A stretch of DNA of 64,000 nucleotides. It comes from Agaricus subrufescens. Taxonomy: Eukaryota; Basidiomycota; Agaricomycetes; Agaricales; Agaricaceae. Every line of letters begins with the position of its first letter. Position 1 is the stretch's first letter. The notes below the pieces were generated by a model that worked only from the letters and a program-made list of their open reading frames with translations, was not told where the DNA came from and searched no databases. Position numbers and translations under genes: made by a program. Positions 24,134 to 36,190 of the stretch are shown here, piece after piece. The stretch lies in contig CM057059.1 in NCBI GenBank assembly GCA_029945375.1, positions 2,666,001-2,730,000 on the forward strand, in the 5' to 3' direction.

Positions 24134-25708
24134 ATGCTAGGCTCGGCCATTCTCAGGCCCTCTTCGAGGACGACCTCCGCCCATGTCAAGCAGAGGGTTC
24201 ATCGCTACCGTGGCCTGCCTAATTCCGCTTCCTTCTCCTCCAGCTCATCCCGGCTGACATTAAAAGGCCTTCATTGGAAATCCACTGAGAAGAGATATGA
24301 ACGACCCGCCATCCTAATGAAAAATAAAAGCGCAAAAGTCAGGTCGTGGGATCTCTTGAGAGGTCCTGCAGACGCTTTAACTCTTGTACGCGCTGTTGAA
24401 GAAAAATATGGGCCTGTGGAAAGTGTTTATTTTGAAGAGGTATGCCGAGTTCGGGTTTACTTTTCCGTCACCTTTCCGTGGCATTGATAATTGCATGTGT
24501 AGGACTTCAACAGCCCACATCTATATCAAGCCTATGTTAGAGTAAATTTTCGCGACATCGAGTCGCTTCATCGCGTACCCGAGAACACTGAGATCGTACA
24601 CATACGCGCGCCTCGAATCCAGGCTAAGCGACCTGGTGGCATTGGTCTGGACGAGATACTACCTCTTATTTCTATGGATCCGGAGTTCCTTACAGCTGAA
24701 CAGGTCAGCGAAATGTCACCGGAGGACCGGACAATCGATTTTCGCATAAATCGTTCAGGTATGTCCGCACTATACTATCGTTTGTCACACTTGGCTATAT
24801 ATAATGTTCTGCCCTCCACAGCCAACATTTCAGCTAAAATATCCCCTTACCAGCGTGTAACCCAATCAAAGCAATCTCTAACGGGATATGAGATGCTGAA
24901 ATGGGGTGGATTTCATGAAATGGAACCTATTGATTCGATGCATCCCATTACCAACAAAGACATTACCGAAGAAACGCTGGATCATGTTCACATGCGAGCG
25001 GCGCTGAGAGATTGGGCGCAACATCTGAATGAGCGAAATCCTTATGAAGTGTACCCTGAGGAAGAGACCACGGGCGAAGAACAGGAACAGGTGTCACTGT
25101 CGAGCTTGCCTGAGGTGGACGGGAAGGAGTCCTTGCCTAAGTCGGAATTACTGTCCACTTCGGAACTCGACCTCGCACGCGATGCTTCCAACGAGGTTCT
25201 CGAAAGGTTGGATGTTAATTCAATGGAGGTCAAGACGGAACCGGTAGTAGCGACTGGTGATGCAATGGATATCCCTCGACCAGCCTCGACCCCCCTGTCA
25301 ACCATCGACTTGACTGTCCCGTTGAATGACTTGGAGCTCAAGCGAGAATCTTCGCCTACTACGGCCCCCGATTCACAAGCTACAACACAATCCGACTCGC
25401 CGATAACTCAAGCCGAAGCCCAAGAGCAGAAGCCGAAGCAACCGAGGCGCCAGGCCGACGAGCCGATTAGGGCACAATTAATAGGGGCACAATTAATGGA
25501 GGCAAAGAGGCTGCGAGAATTGGCCGCGCCTATGGGAAAGCAGAAGCAGAAGCAGAACACAAGAACGAAGCCAAAAAATAAAGGTAAAAAGCAAAAGGGA
25601 AGGGCGAAGCTGGATACGAGAGAACATCCACCTCACCAAGATGGTGAAACTGAAACAGGTTTGACGAGATTGCTTGGTAGGATACAGGATTTATTCAGAG
25701 GATCATAG
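24134..25708 (+). CDS. Putative mitochondrial protein of unknown function
   Basis: Exons 24134-24439, 24503-24758 and 24822-25708 join to 483 codons in phase. The second intron (63 nt) is a multiple of three without a stop, so its retention would add 21 residues. The N-terminus (MLGSAILRPSSRTTSAHVKQ, then RVHRYRGLP and a Ser-rich run) is basic, hydroxylated and without acids for about 45 residues, as in mitochondrial presequences. A compact region follows: VRSWDLLRGPADALTLVRAV, GPVESVYFEE and LYQAYVRVNFRD, reminiscent of an RRM-like fold, though this is weak. The second half is acidic and low-complexity, then ends in a strongly basic Lys/Gln tract (KQKQKQNTRTKPKNKGKKQK). The function was not recognised; a role in mitochondrial RNA or ribosome biology is speculation. 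Confidence 0.65.
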
Positions 25709-26072
25709 GGAGTGGCAGATAGACATCTTTCGTAGTACTTAGAAAACAAGTAATGATCTAATTCTAGATAGGGGCTTTTGTTTACAATTGTTTGGCTGTA
25801 AGCCCCGTACGGTCCGCCTGAGGATTTGGATACACCAAGTACCCCCTCAAGACTCTGAACGGCGCCGGCACTCTTCAAGACAAAAAATGGGTTCTACTAG
25901 GTGAGATATGACATTTCGATATCTGAACCGACGTGCGATGGATTGGACGAGATGCGGGCGAGCTGGATGCGATCGGGACAAGGTGGATGATGGTGCTCAA
26001 ATTCAACTCCAATCCGACTTGCTGGAATATCTCCGATTTGTGTTCCCCTCGCTCGCGCCTCGCCTCCTTTAT
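25709..26072. other. Spacer upstream of eL33 gene
   Basis: About 360 bp between the putative mitochondrial gene and the first credible exon of the ribosomal protein gene. It probably holds the eL33 promoter and possibly its short first exon, which could not be placed unambiguously. Confidence 0.4.
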
Positions 26073-26619
26073 ATGTCTTTCTTGCGTGTGGACGACACCA
26101 GGCTGAACGAGATCATCTTTGATACTTCAGATTGTACAGCAAAGGACGTGTTCTGGGACACAAGCGGGCCAAACGCAACTCGAGGCCCAACACTTCACTA
26201 ATACAGATTGAGGGTGTTGCAACAAAAGAGGATGCTCAGTTCTATCTTGGCAAGGTTCGTGCTACGAAATGTCTGGATATCGTGGAATCAGAGAAGGTTG
26301 ATATTATCTTGATAGCGCGTCGCGTACGTCTACAAGGCCAAGCGGGAAATCCAGGGCTCGAAAGTCCGTGTTATCTGGGGGTGAGTTTGGGTTATATCTG
26401 AGTTCTGGGAGTTTTGGGCTGACGGGACTTGATATCTAGACGAGTTACTAGACCGCACGGCTCATCAGGCGTTGTCAAGTCAAAGTTCCGTTCTAACCTT
26501 CCTCCCCGTGCGTTTGGTGCCAGTGTCCGAGTGGTGAGTTTTGTTAGCATTAATTATAAGAATCGGAAAATGTAACTAAGTTTTTTTTGCAACAGATGCT
26601 TTATCCCTCGAACATCTAA
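26073..26619 (+). CDS. RPL33: 60S ribosomal protein eL33 (L33/L35a)
   Basis: Structural protein of the large cytosolic ribosomal subunit. Secure exons are 26131-26254, 26316-26380, 26440-26533 and 26596-26619. They encode [76 protein letters not shown], and FGASVRV joined to MLYPSNI at the stop. This matches the whole eL33 family of about 107 residues. The beginning is uncertain: exon 26131 needs two bases from an upstream exon. The best nearby ATG (26073, MSF...) reaches it in phase only with an unusual GC donor, so the start coordinate is provisional. Very short first exons are usual in fungal ribosomal protein genes. The glutaryl-CoA dehydrogenase gene begins 260 bp downstream. Confidence 0.9.
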
Positions 26620-26881
26620 ATATTTGTACGCCATACACACATGCCCTTTTACCACACCCCGTACTGTATGATGCAATATGACATGTTTGCATGCGTCCCC
26701 GTCATGATACCTTTTTTTTTCGAAGTTTGGAAGAGTGGTGTTGAGTGGAGATGAGTATTTGTGTGCCTGTGAAGGTCCGAGACCGGCTTAGTACACTAGC
26801 CGGATATGTCCCGAGTTCCGAGTCGTGTCCTCTGAGATATTGGTTCAACCACTACTTAGTTCTTCTCCACTACTACACTAG

Positions 26882-28871
26882 ATGTTACCTCTTGCAAACC
26901 AAACCACACGAGTACTCCGCACGACGCTGGCGTCGTCAGCTGTCAGTGGACGGAGGGCTGCGAGCCGTATGTAATGACGTCGTTCATTGTTGTTCCCTTC
27001 CTTGACTTCTCTTCCGCAGAGTTTGCCAAATTCAACTGGGAAGTGAGCATTCATCTTATCGAAGTGAACTCGTCAAACACAATTACTGAGTTACTTTGGC
27101 TATAGGATCCGTTGAACCTCGAATCCCAACTGACAGCGGAGGAGATTGCCATTCGGTATGTGTCATTGGCTCTCTCTGTCCTTCACCGCGAGCGTCGACT
27201 GACTCGTCGCAGTGATACTGCCCATGAATTTTGTCAGGTATGCTCTCGTAAAACAAGACTCAATAACACCCGCTACATCACTTGGTTCGTAGGAGAAACT
27301 CGCGCCTCGAGTATTACACCAATGGAGGACCGAAGGTGTGTTCAGTCTCTTTCTTTCGTATATTGCCCCCGTTTCTGATGAAGTCATGATAGAGTTCGAC
27401 CATAGTGTCATCCCGGAAATGGGCCAAGTCGGGTTATTTGGGCCTACCATCAAAGGTTATGGATGTGCCGGCGTGAGCGACGTCGCCTATGGCCTTATTG
27501 CTCGCGAATTCGAACGGTATGTCCCTCTTTTTTCTGAAACCCCAATGCATACAGCGATATTAATGCTTTTGCTCTAGAGTTGATTCTGGGTATCGTTCGA
27601 CATCCTCAGTACAATCTTCGCTTGTGATGCACCCCATTAATGAATTTGGTTCGGAGGCTCAGAAGGAAAAGTACCTTCCTCGCTTAGGTACGTTTTTCCG
27701 CTATCTATTGTATCACCTGGTTGGTGAAACATAATGGTACATTAGCAAAGGGTGAAATTATTGGGGCATTTGTGAGTCTTTATTGCGCTGAACGGGTACC
27801 GAGTATTGAATAGATTTTCAGGGCTTGACGGAACCCAACCATGGATCCGATCCGGGAGGCATGGAGACGACCGCTGAGGAAGTCGATGGTGGTTTTATCA
27901 TCAATGGTAGCAAGACGTGGATTTCCAACTCACCTGTCGCGTGAGCGTCCTGTTTTTTCCCCTTGTTAGTATGACTGTTGACTCTGTTTCAGTGATGTGT
28001 TCGTTATCTGGGCTAAATGCAAATGGGATAATCGTGTTCGTGGCTTCCTTTTGGAAAAGGTGCGGGAAAAGGTCCCTCGACAATATTAGATTACTCACAG
28101 AGGCTCGAATTAGGGTGCCAAAGGTCTTACAGCACCTCCCATTAAAAACAAGATCGCTCTCCGCGTCTCTCTCACTGGATCTGTATTCATGGACAACGTG
28201 AGAGTGGGTCAGGATTCCCTTCTTCCTGGTACCAGAGGTCTAGGCTCCGCTTTCTCATGCCTCAATTCCGCTCGGTAGGCCGTTCCCCATTCTAAATACA
28301 AAGTCAACTAAACCAATTTCCCAAGCTATGGTATCTCCTGGGGTGTCATGGGTGCACTCGAAGATTGCCTTGCACGAACCCGCGAATACGCTCTCGAGCG
28401 CAATCAATTCGGTCGCCCCATCGCTTCGTTCCAATTGGTCCAGAAAAAACTTGTAGAAGCCCAGACTGAGATTGCGCTTGGCTTGCAAGCAAGTTTGCAA
28501 GTGGGTAGGATGAAGAGTGAAGGGACATTGGCACCGGAGATGATTAATATGATCAAGAAGAATAATTGTGGCAAGGCCCTGCAGCATAGTCGAATTTTGT
28601 TGGACGTTTTCGGTGGTAATGCTTGTGCCGATGAGTGGGTTTATTCGAGTTTTGTTATGATATGAACAAGAACTAATTGGCGGATGTGCTTAGGTACAGC
28701 GTTGGACGGCACGCTGCCAACTTGCAAATAGCAAATACCTATGAGGGCACGAATGTAAGCAAAGTCCAGGCTATGCCAATAGTGCCGAAATGCTGAAGCT
28801 GTTAATTTTAGGACATTCACGCCCTCGTCCTGGGGAAGGCTATCACCGATATACCTGCATTCGCTAATTAG
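26882..28871 (+). CDS. Glutaryl-CoA dehydrogenase, mitochondrial
   Basis: FAD-dependent acyl-CoA dehydrogenase of the mitochondrial matrix that oxidatively decarboxylates glutaryl-CoA to crotonyl-CoA in lysine and tryptophan breakdown. Fourteen exons from 26882 to 28871 join to 421 codons with every phase matching; small exons include 23, 25 and 26 nt. The N-terminus [20 protein letters not shown] with SGRRAAS is a good presequence. Family segments: [131 protein letters not shown] and [20 protein letters not shown]. The last contains the catalytic-base Glu of the YEGT motif. [11 protein letters not shown] distinguishes it from other acyl-CoA dehydrogenases. Length and completeness suggest a functional enzyme. 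Confidence 0.95.
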
Positions 28872-29385
28872 CCAATCGCTGTTGAGCAATTTACAGAATT
28901 CATTGTAGTGCATTTGCTGTCGTCATTAGCGAGGTTTGAAAGAATTGAGCCAGATTGATGAACTGGGCAAGTGAAGTATCCAATTGAGTGCGGGGTGAAT
29001 TGTACTATAAATATGCAAGAAGAGCTATCTATCGTTGAGTTGAATACGCGAACACAATGTTCGGTGAAGGTGGTGGGGGGTCCTGGGACCAATACTCGCT
29101 GTCGTATCGCCTTCAGAGAGGCTAGGGGACAGAGATGGTCTGGTGACCTGATGCGGCAAGTGCGAAGTGTCCGATGTGGTACAGATGAATGGTTGAATGC
29201 ATTGTTCTGTGGCGCGGATGGATGGTTCGGATGCGCAAGAGGGTTGATGACACGTGAGGTTCCGATGCTCGAAAACCTGGGGCACTGGAGTGTGGTTTCT
29301 CGGTGCCAGAGGGGGTGGTTCACCTTCGCCATCGACAACTTTTGGCTGCGGAGATCTGTATTAAAACAGGTTTTCACACCGCGTA
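28872..29385. other. Spacer between convergent genes, no gene seen
   Basis: About 510 bp between the ends of the dehydrogenase gene and the minus-strand hypothetical gene. Overlapping 86- to 169-codon frames exist on both strands, but none shows a motif or splice-consistent extension. Confidence 0.4.
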
Positions 29386-29985
29386 TTAGAGCAACTTCTC
29401 ACCTGGAGGTTTGAGGATGCCTGCGATCCTCGTAACTTGAGCTTTTTGTCTGAGCCTACAACTCCTCCTCAGCTCGGGTGGATCGCTCAATACCGACATG
29501 TCTTCGACTTCCTCCATCTTCACTATGACTTCATGGCACGTATCCACTCTGATCACTTTCTTGCGCCCGATCTGATATTCCTCCCTCGCGTATTCTCTCA
29601 TCTCCACGCGGCCCTCGCTGGGGTAGAGCGGCACACTCTCGCCATAGACGCGTCTGAACGAGCGCATGATGCTCTGTTTCCGTTGTCCGTGGATCCGTTT
29701 GATCTGTCCATACAAAATTAAGAATAACCCGGTACATAATTAGTGCATGGACCATACAGCAGCTAAGCGCCTAAGTTGTTCCACAGGAAATTTCCCCAAC
29801 TCTTTTTTGTCAAATACTTGCGTGGCTTTCTCTCGTAATGCCTTATGATGTTTGATTTTCTCTGCGGGTCTGTCCTGGGAGACGGTGCTGAGCCTGGATG
29901 TGTTTCCGCGAGATCGAAGCATGTAGGGGTGGGTGGCAGCCTTGATGTCTTCCCTGGATTGGCGGGGCGTCCTTTTCGGAGGCAT
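29386..29985 (-). CDS. Hypothetical basic protein
   Basis: Two exons, 29985-29758 and 29703-29386, join in phase across a 54-nt intron (GTATGG...GGACAG), giving 181 residues. The N-terminus is MPPKRTPRQSREDIKAATHP, followed by a Lys/Arg/Glu-rich region (HHKALREKATQVFDKKELGK). The second exon continues with RMMRSFRR-like basic residues, REEYQIGRKKVIRV, an acidic patch (VKMEEVEDMS) and SCRLRQKAQV. The basic, charged composition suggests a nucleic-acid or chromatin role, but no domain was recognised. It lies close to the hypothetical gene at 30157-31020 on the same strand; both have a single late intron. Confidence 0.5.
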
Positions 29986-30156
29986 ATATGGAGAGAGAGA
30001 GAGGCTCTGCTAATCAACCACCTGGGTTCGTGCCAACCCACAGTCAATATAGCCAAACAACCCGGCCCGGTAATTATTCTATTTACTGTTCCGGCACACG
30101 CGATCCGGCCTTCCATGGTGGCCACAGGCCCATCTCGCTGCTGAGCCGAATAGTCA

Positions 30157-31020
30157 CTACAAGCCACTCTTCATCGCGAAATGCAGAAACTCACTGCTGT
30201 GCTTGGACGGGAATGACTTGGGCAGCCCGTCGTTTTTGTATATCGGTATCTTGGCGTCAAACTTTTCGACAAACTCCCGCACGAGTTCCTGTCTGCTCAT
30301 CATGGGCCCGTGCACGATTTTCCGAGCCTGATGTATTATTACCCGGTCATTCGGTCAGATGCTCCAAGGGATCCGGAGGTGGCCACTCACCCGAGCCAGC
30401 TTGAATAAATCCTTCCACCCCATGGCACCTAATTGACCTAGCGTGATATAACGCACGACCGGGCCCAACGACTTTTGGACTGTGGCGTAAGTCTTCGTCT
30501 TCGTCGTCGGAGGGACATCGTCTTTCTTGACAGTGGGTGACGCCAGTACAGTATCGAGATTACCCTTAGGTTTCCAGGCTTCCACTGGAACAAACTCCCC
30601 CCTCCGAAGCTGTTTCTCCACTTCGTATTCGGTATCCAAGCTGATGATACTATCCACTAACGACGATGCCCACGAACGCGAGGCCTTGGTTCTCGCACAA
30701 CCGCTCTGTGCGCCAGTGGACTGACCAAAGAATTGATCCATCCCGGGTTGAGGTGGCGCAACGCATTCCGAGACGCTAATCTCATTCAAGCATTCAAAAT
30801 ACCCCATCTCCGCCGGAGCAATACGTTCACCAGAACGTATCGAATATGCAATTCCAAATCGAAAGATGCCGTCCGTCAATTCTCCTAGGCTCTCTCCCGG
30901 TGCTTCAGGTCGAAATACTGGCTGGGGCCAGGGTTCATATGACAACAGAGCGTGGCATTGACAAGATGGGCCGGGAGGAAGCTGGCGTTTGCCTGATCCG
31001 CATTTGTGAGAGTCCGACAT
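30157..31020 (-). CDS. Hypothetical protein with one late intron
   Basis: Exons 31020-30391 and 30327-30157 join in phase (GTGAGT donor, 63-nt intron), giving 266 residues. The start MSDSHKCGSGKRQLPPGPSC is Cys/Pro-rich (C-x-C follows). The middle contains FRFGIAYSIRSGERIAPAEM and DSIISLDTEYEVEKQLRRGE. The C-terminal third appears compact: RYITLGQLGAMGWKDLFKLA, then across the splice KIVHGPMMSRQELVREFVEK and PKSFPSKHSSEFLHFAMKSG. The last block has the alternating hydrophobic pattern of a folded helical domain. The family was not recognised. Confidence 0.55.
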
Positions 31021-32643
31021 GGCGAGTTGCGACAGGAATAGCAGTGGAGAGCAAGGAAAGAAAGATGGTGATGTGGGCTTTATGGGCTTTGGGCCTGTAA
31101 TGGCATTCTGGAGTGCTGTTGAGCTTTATTAGGGCCACTGTTATCGACTTTAGCGCTGAATAGACGCTGTGATCGGAGCTTTTTTTATAACCCGCAGGTG
31201 GTCATATGTCGCGAGGGAGCGTCAAAAGAATTGCAGTCAGTGAGGCGAGAGAGCACCAAATCTCCCGCATTGGCTCAAAAAGAGAAGGAAAAATCGTAAT
31301 GCCACGGTAGACCTTGTAGTCAGTAATTCCGCCACCAAAATTTGTTGGTTTCCTGTCAACGTGTTGAGGTATGGTCTCCCGCGCAAAGAGAGAGCAGTCG
31401 CTGAAGAAGTGGGTCATAGACGCGCACGCAAACGTGCCTGGTCCTCTGATCCGACTTCGTCGTCCATACCAAGGGTTCGGAATCCCACAATAGTACGCAT
31501 GTGGAGAGTGCTCTCAAGTTTAAGGTGCCATTTTAACTTTTCACAGAGAATCATGATCACAATACATGAACAAACGTACTAGATGCATGATTGATGACGA
31601 TAACTATCTCTGCCGCTGCATTCGCCATGATGGACACACAAAAATAAAAATGAACAGCTGAAAATGACGGACTAGTTGGTCGCATGGACTCGTGTGCTGA
31701 ACACGTTCCCATTCCCGCCAATTCCGAAGACGCCTTGACTTACCACCACTCGACTTGACCCTCGCCACTGGGTCCATTAGCCACCTATCTGACTCGCGCG
31801 ACCTTTAACCGGAATACCAGCAATCCCGAAGCAAGCCACAACGCTTACCATCTACGGTCCAAGACATAGTTTTGCCTGTCCATGCATACAAAGTACACGT
31901 CGCGGCGTTCCAAAGAACGATGTTCCGAACTATATTTGGTGATAGTGAAGGGCTACCCTGGTACTGTGGGCGCAGTTACTAAATCAAGCACGGGACCAAC
32001 CCTCGACGCTGTGTGTCAGGTCTCAGCACGCGAAATCAAGAAGGTAGTCTGCTGTTCAATGTATACCCCATTTGTGGTGAACTGACCTTACATTACTTAA
32101 AGACAATGAAACCGAGAAGCAAAGAAACCCAACATCCCCCGTCCCCCTTCTACACACACGTCTTATCTACCGCAATTCAACCCTACGTACCAAAATTTGA
32201 ATCCCCCCTTGATGGGTGGTAACACGAGCAAGAGGTAATGTCAGAGCGAAACCGCGGGGAAAAAATTAATTTACTTCCCGGAGCCACACTTACACGGCAG
32301 TTAGGACGATCCCGGAGGTCTGGAATGGCGCTAACACAAGGCTACAAGACTTTGATATTAACAAGCCCCGAAAGAGAGTTTTAATGAAAGATTTTGACAA
32401 CCCATACCAGGTAGGTAATACAACTTCTATCACGACTGCGGATAATGATCTTACAAGAGCCACTCATAGAACAGTCACCGCAGTCCTAGGCGCGAACTTC
32501 CCCCTCATATAGATACCGCTGTACAAAGAGGGAGAACTAAACTCCTTAACCTCCCTGACGAGCTTGCCGGAATATCGGAACCAGGCCCATTCCCCAGGTT
32601 TCCAACAGGATCGGACAAACAACATGAACACAGACTGCTTTCG
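31021..32643. other. Intergenic interval, nothing recognised
   Basis: About 1.6 kb with only short unrelated frames on both strands. It should contain the promoters of the divergent flanking genes (minus-strand at 31020 and plus-strand at 32644). No RNA gene or repeat was recognised. Confidence 0.45.
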
Positions 32644-33294
32644 ATGCAAAAGTCAAGTTATACTCCCTCTCGGAACCGAGAAAGCCGACAGGCTTATAAC
32701 ACAGTCGTCAAGTCCAAGCCTCGCCACAGAGAAAACCCCAAGCATACGCTCAGACCAATATTGAAACCCGACAAGCATTCTCACCATCATCATCATCATA
32801 ATCCAGTGCCAGCCCACGCACGAGTACAGCAGCGCCCAATCCAAATTTTGAGATCGTCACCAGAGGTTGAAACTCCAGAACGACATTCTTACCGCTCCAG
32901 AAGTCCAGGACGTCCAACCGCGCAACACCATAGACGAGAACGAGACCAACTCAAGAAACCGTCGGCTGAGAAATATTACCGGACCAGCCCTCGGGAAAGA
33001 CACTCTAGTCGACCCCATCGTACCCAGCGGATGAGCCATGGAGAAACTCTGCAACCGTCATCGAGGCCACACCACAGGAAGGTCGAAGGTTATGACCAGT
33101 CACCGCCGTCGAGAGTTGACAGAAGACCACCAACGAGTCAGCTCAAAGTTTACCCAAAGAACCCCTATGCGACTTTTAAACAAGAACCAAGACTTTCGTA
33201 CTATAACCCCAGAGTCGGTGTATTGAATATTTACGGTAAGTCTCCTGATTCGCTTCTGGCAAATTTAGTCTATATCCCAGGTATGCTAGTGTAA
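32644..33294 (+). CDS. Basic His/Arg/Pro-rich protein of unknown function
   Basis: A 216-codon frame starting MQKSSYTPSRNRESRQAYN. It is rich in Arg, His, Ser and Pro, with a run of six His in SHHHHHHNPVPAH and RS/SR-type stretches (SYRSRSPGRP, SPRERHSSRPHR). No folded domain is apparent; it looks intrinsically disordered and could bind RNA or nuclear proteins. A good GTAAGT donor occurs at about 33236, with a CAG at about 33281. If spliced, the end would change to YGYASVIERKPKTETGTN and run slightly further. The gene call rests on frame length and skewed composition. Confidence 0.4.
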   Translation: MQKSSYTPSRNRESRQAYNTVVKSKPRHRENPKHTLRPILKPDKHSHHHHHHNPVPAHARVQQRPIQILRSSPEVETPERHSYRSRSPGRPTAQHHRRERDQLKKPSAEKYYRTSPRERHSSRPHRTQRMSHGETLQPSSRPHHRKVEGYDQSPPSRVDRRPPTSQLKVYPKNPYATFKQEPRLSYYNPRVGVLNIYGKSPDSLLANLVYIPGMLV

Positions 33295-33498
33295 TCGAAA
33301 GGAAACCAAAAACGGAAACCGGAACCAACGTCAATGATATATGAATATAGTGAAAGTATTTTGATGTCTAGTAGCGAAGCGAGTTCGAATAAATGAATAC
33401 CTGATAAACCCATATCCCTGAATAAAAGAAAAGAAAACCTCTATGAAAAGAAAAACGAAACATGAAAACAAAAAACAAAAAAATGCCGGGAATGGACC

Positions 33499-36190
33499 TT
33501 ATACAATACCAACACATGGTGGTGGCACACCTCCAGATGAGGTAGCCTCATATGCAGGTGGCGTCTCTCCCAGTTCTGTCTGCTGGCCTGAAACAAGCCT
33601 CTCGAACAAAGTGTTCGCAACCACCAAGTCATGCTGGTGATGAGGTTGATTCCTCAAGGAGGCCATCACCACAGGGTTTACCGGCTGACCATCCATAGCA
33701 GATACACAAGAATCTATGGAGTCGCGAGATGATACACGTGAAAGTATTGGCTGTCGATGGGTATGATCAGCCTGATTGGAAGTGCGAGCCCTGCAGGGAC
33801 AGTTGAGACCAACGTGTTCGACAGGGTTCAACCCCTCGGAATATCTAGGAAGTGACGTCCACTCAGGATTGCAGCGACACTAGATACATGTTATAAGCAA
33901 AATAAATCACTCCATAGACGCCCGGAGAAACTTACTGAGAGTATATGCACTGGTGTTCGCACAACGACATCAAAAAGCTTTCTTCTTCCATAACTGTCGA
34001 GAACGGTATCGTCTCCCCGCTGCATCCTCATAACTATTTTCAACGAGTGAGTAACTAGCATGTTGGCAAGCTTGTTTCTATTCGTTGGTCTTAGCGCCGT
34101 ACACGATTGCGGGAGCTTTAGGTCGAAGGAAAAATTCCACGGTCCGGGTCCCATCAGATTGGACGCCATCTGAGAAAGATCACTCTCATTGTGCAGTTGA
34201 GATGAAAGAAGAGGGTAGAGGGGAGAATGGCGGAAGGCTTCGGGGTCGTCTGATTCAAGAGGAAGCAGAGGCGTAATTGCTTTAACCGGTCGGCGAAGAC
34301 CTAGAAGCTCGAAGTGCTTGACAGGCGCGGAATGTACAACCTTGCGCATATTGTTGAGATATTCAACGCTCTCTGCACCGGGTAAGCATTTGACATGTCT
34401 GATTGAGTAGAAGATGCTTACCCTCCAGAACTATATTGATTCGATACACCTTTGCTTTTGTCAGGGGTAGCATCGTAAAGCTCACCGACATGAGCCCGCC
34501 AATAGGGAAGCTCCTGCCACTAATAGTGATGAGATATTGCAGTTGCTGGTCCCAATGCCGCTCGACAGTGATATTCTCGTTTTCCTCGGTATCATCCTCC
34601 GTCGGATAGGCGATCACAACAACGTCACGGCCTGCACTATATTTCGTTCGAAACGCGCCGGGTCGATGCACGTGGGCATGAAGACGCCAAGTAACGGAGC
34701 CGTGATCGCAATGCATCGTCGGGGGAGCATCGGCTGGTATTTGAAATGATATAGGATATGTGTAGACACCTTGATTAAACGTCAGTGATTTGAAGGGATA
34801 AAACGAGCACATCAAATCTAACCTTTCTTGAACTCCTTCCAATCACTAGCCTCTGTCTTGTGCTCGGCAGTGTCAAGCTTCAGCATTTCACCAACTTTAT
34901 TCAGCAGGTGCGGGTTGTGATGTTTCTGCTTCGACTTGCTGTTGTCCGGGTCATTAGGATGTGAGTTTGAGTTAGGAATTGGCTCAAGGGGTCTTATATC
35001 TAGTGTACGGCCCCTTGCTCCGTGAGCCCGTTCCCTTGAAGTTTCTCTGGAGCGCGTGAGGATTGGCATAGCATCTCTAATAGCATGGGAGACGGTTGAC
35101 AGCGTAAACCGGCTGTGATGCTTTCTCCTTCCACGAACAATTTCATGATCATCCGGATGAGGGGACACTGTTCGAGGAGTATGATTCCCGCTATGAGGGC
35201 CTTGATATGATTCAGTGTGTCGGCGAATTGCTTCAGATACACCATCCATGCTCGGCGGACGTGAAAGAGGGTGCGCATAACGGACAGACGGGTAAGAAGA
35301 CATCCGGGAATTCCCATTGGTACCTGATAGTGATTGACTCAGTCAAAGGGGCTAAAGGATGTGGCATTGTACTCAACCTACTTGGAGAGTGACAGTCTTG
35401 TAAGCCATCTGGATTCCTGCTCAGGACAGTGCGAAAGTCTTCCGAACTTTGTGCAGGGCTCGGATTTCGCGTCAAAGAGTATGGGGTGGGTACAGGGGAA
35501 GGAAGATAGCTGGATGCGGAATATGATGGAGAAGGCGCATAGAGAGGGGAGTATGGAGGTGAATAAGGCGGGACATTGGGAAGCTGTTCCTCGTGATGTG
35601 CGACCGGTTGGGAGTGATAGTGAGATGTATCGACGCTAGAGTTGCGAACTCGACGCCTTTGACTCGGAACGTCATCATTAGGAGACTGATTCTCCTCGCC
35701 CTCGTTGAGTGAATGTTGACGAAAGCTATTGTGTAACTCTTCCCAAGAGTCGTCATGGTCATAATCCGAAAACCCGGGCCCAACGGAAGCCGTTCTTCTT
35801 CGAGAGTGTATTTTGCCGGCCTCTAAGTAAGTTGTAGAAGCACGATAAAATCGATGATGTTCCGTAACAATCATTCTATGTGACCCAGCTCCTGGAATGG
35901 ATAGAATATCATCAGCTTTGAGGCGACGATGCGGAATAAAATAACCGTGAACCTTCTGGAAAAGATGTTTCGCTCTTTCCAACGAGTTCAATATCTATAC
36001 CCGATATCTTGGTGGGCTTCGCGATATTGAGAATCAAGAGACCGCGCAGGACCGAACTTCGGTTGTCGGTGTGCGCATAGTCGTGGATAGTCCCGTCAGA
36101 ACGTAAAAAGACTGCAGCTTCGGCGAGGCGTATCGTCAGTGAGTTCTTCCCCTTGGGTGCTAAAGCCTTGTCCAATGAGTCATCAACCAT
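33499..36190 (-). CDS. Alpha-arrestin-like protein with PPxY motif
   Basis: Fungal ART-type adaptor that links plasma-membrane transporters to the Rsp5 (HECT/WW) ubiquitin ligase for endocytosis. The N-terminal arrestin fold is seen as LTIRLAEAAVFLRSDG, SSVLRGLLILNIAKPTKISG, IDIELVGKSETSFPEG and HRMIVTEHHRFYRASTTYL. A long disordered insertion follows (PPYSPPYSPLYAP, TPYSLTRNPS). The arrestin region resumes with VYTYPISFQIPADAPPTMHC, GSVTWRLHAHVHRPGAFRTK, YLITISGRSFPIGGLMSVSF, the LEESVEYLNN joint and RKLFDVVVRTPVHILSCRCN with PEWTSLPRYSE. The C-terminus contains ETPPAYEA, a PPxY ligand for WW domains, close to the end (PPPCVGIV). At least five introns join in phase. The 36190 ATG precedes the first beta-strand by about 20 residues. 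Confidence 0.88.

Noticed and set aside
28868..29414. 147-codon plus and 169-codon minus overlapping frames
   Set aside because: Mutually antisense, no motif on either strand, located between convergent gene ends.
32770..32840. Poly-His run as evidence of a metal-binding domain
   Set aside because: A CATCATCAT-type trinucleotide run in a disordered protein; no other metal-site context.
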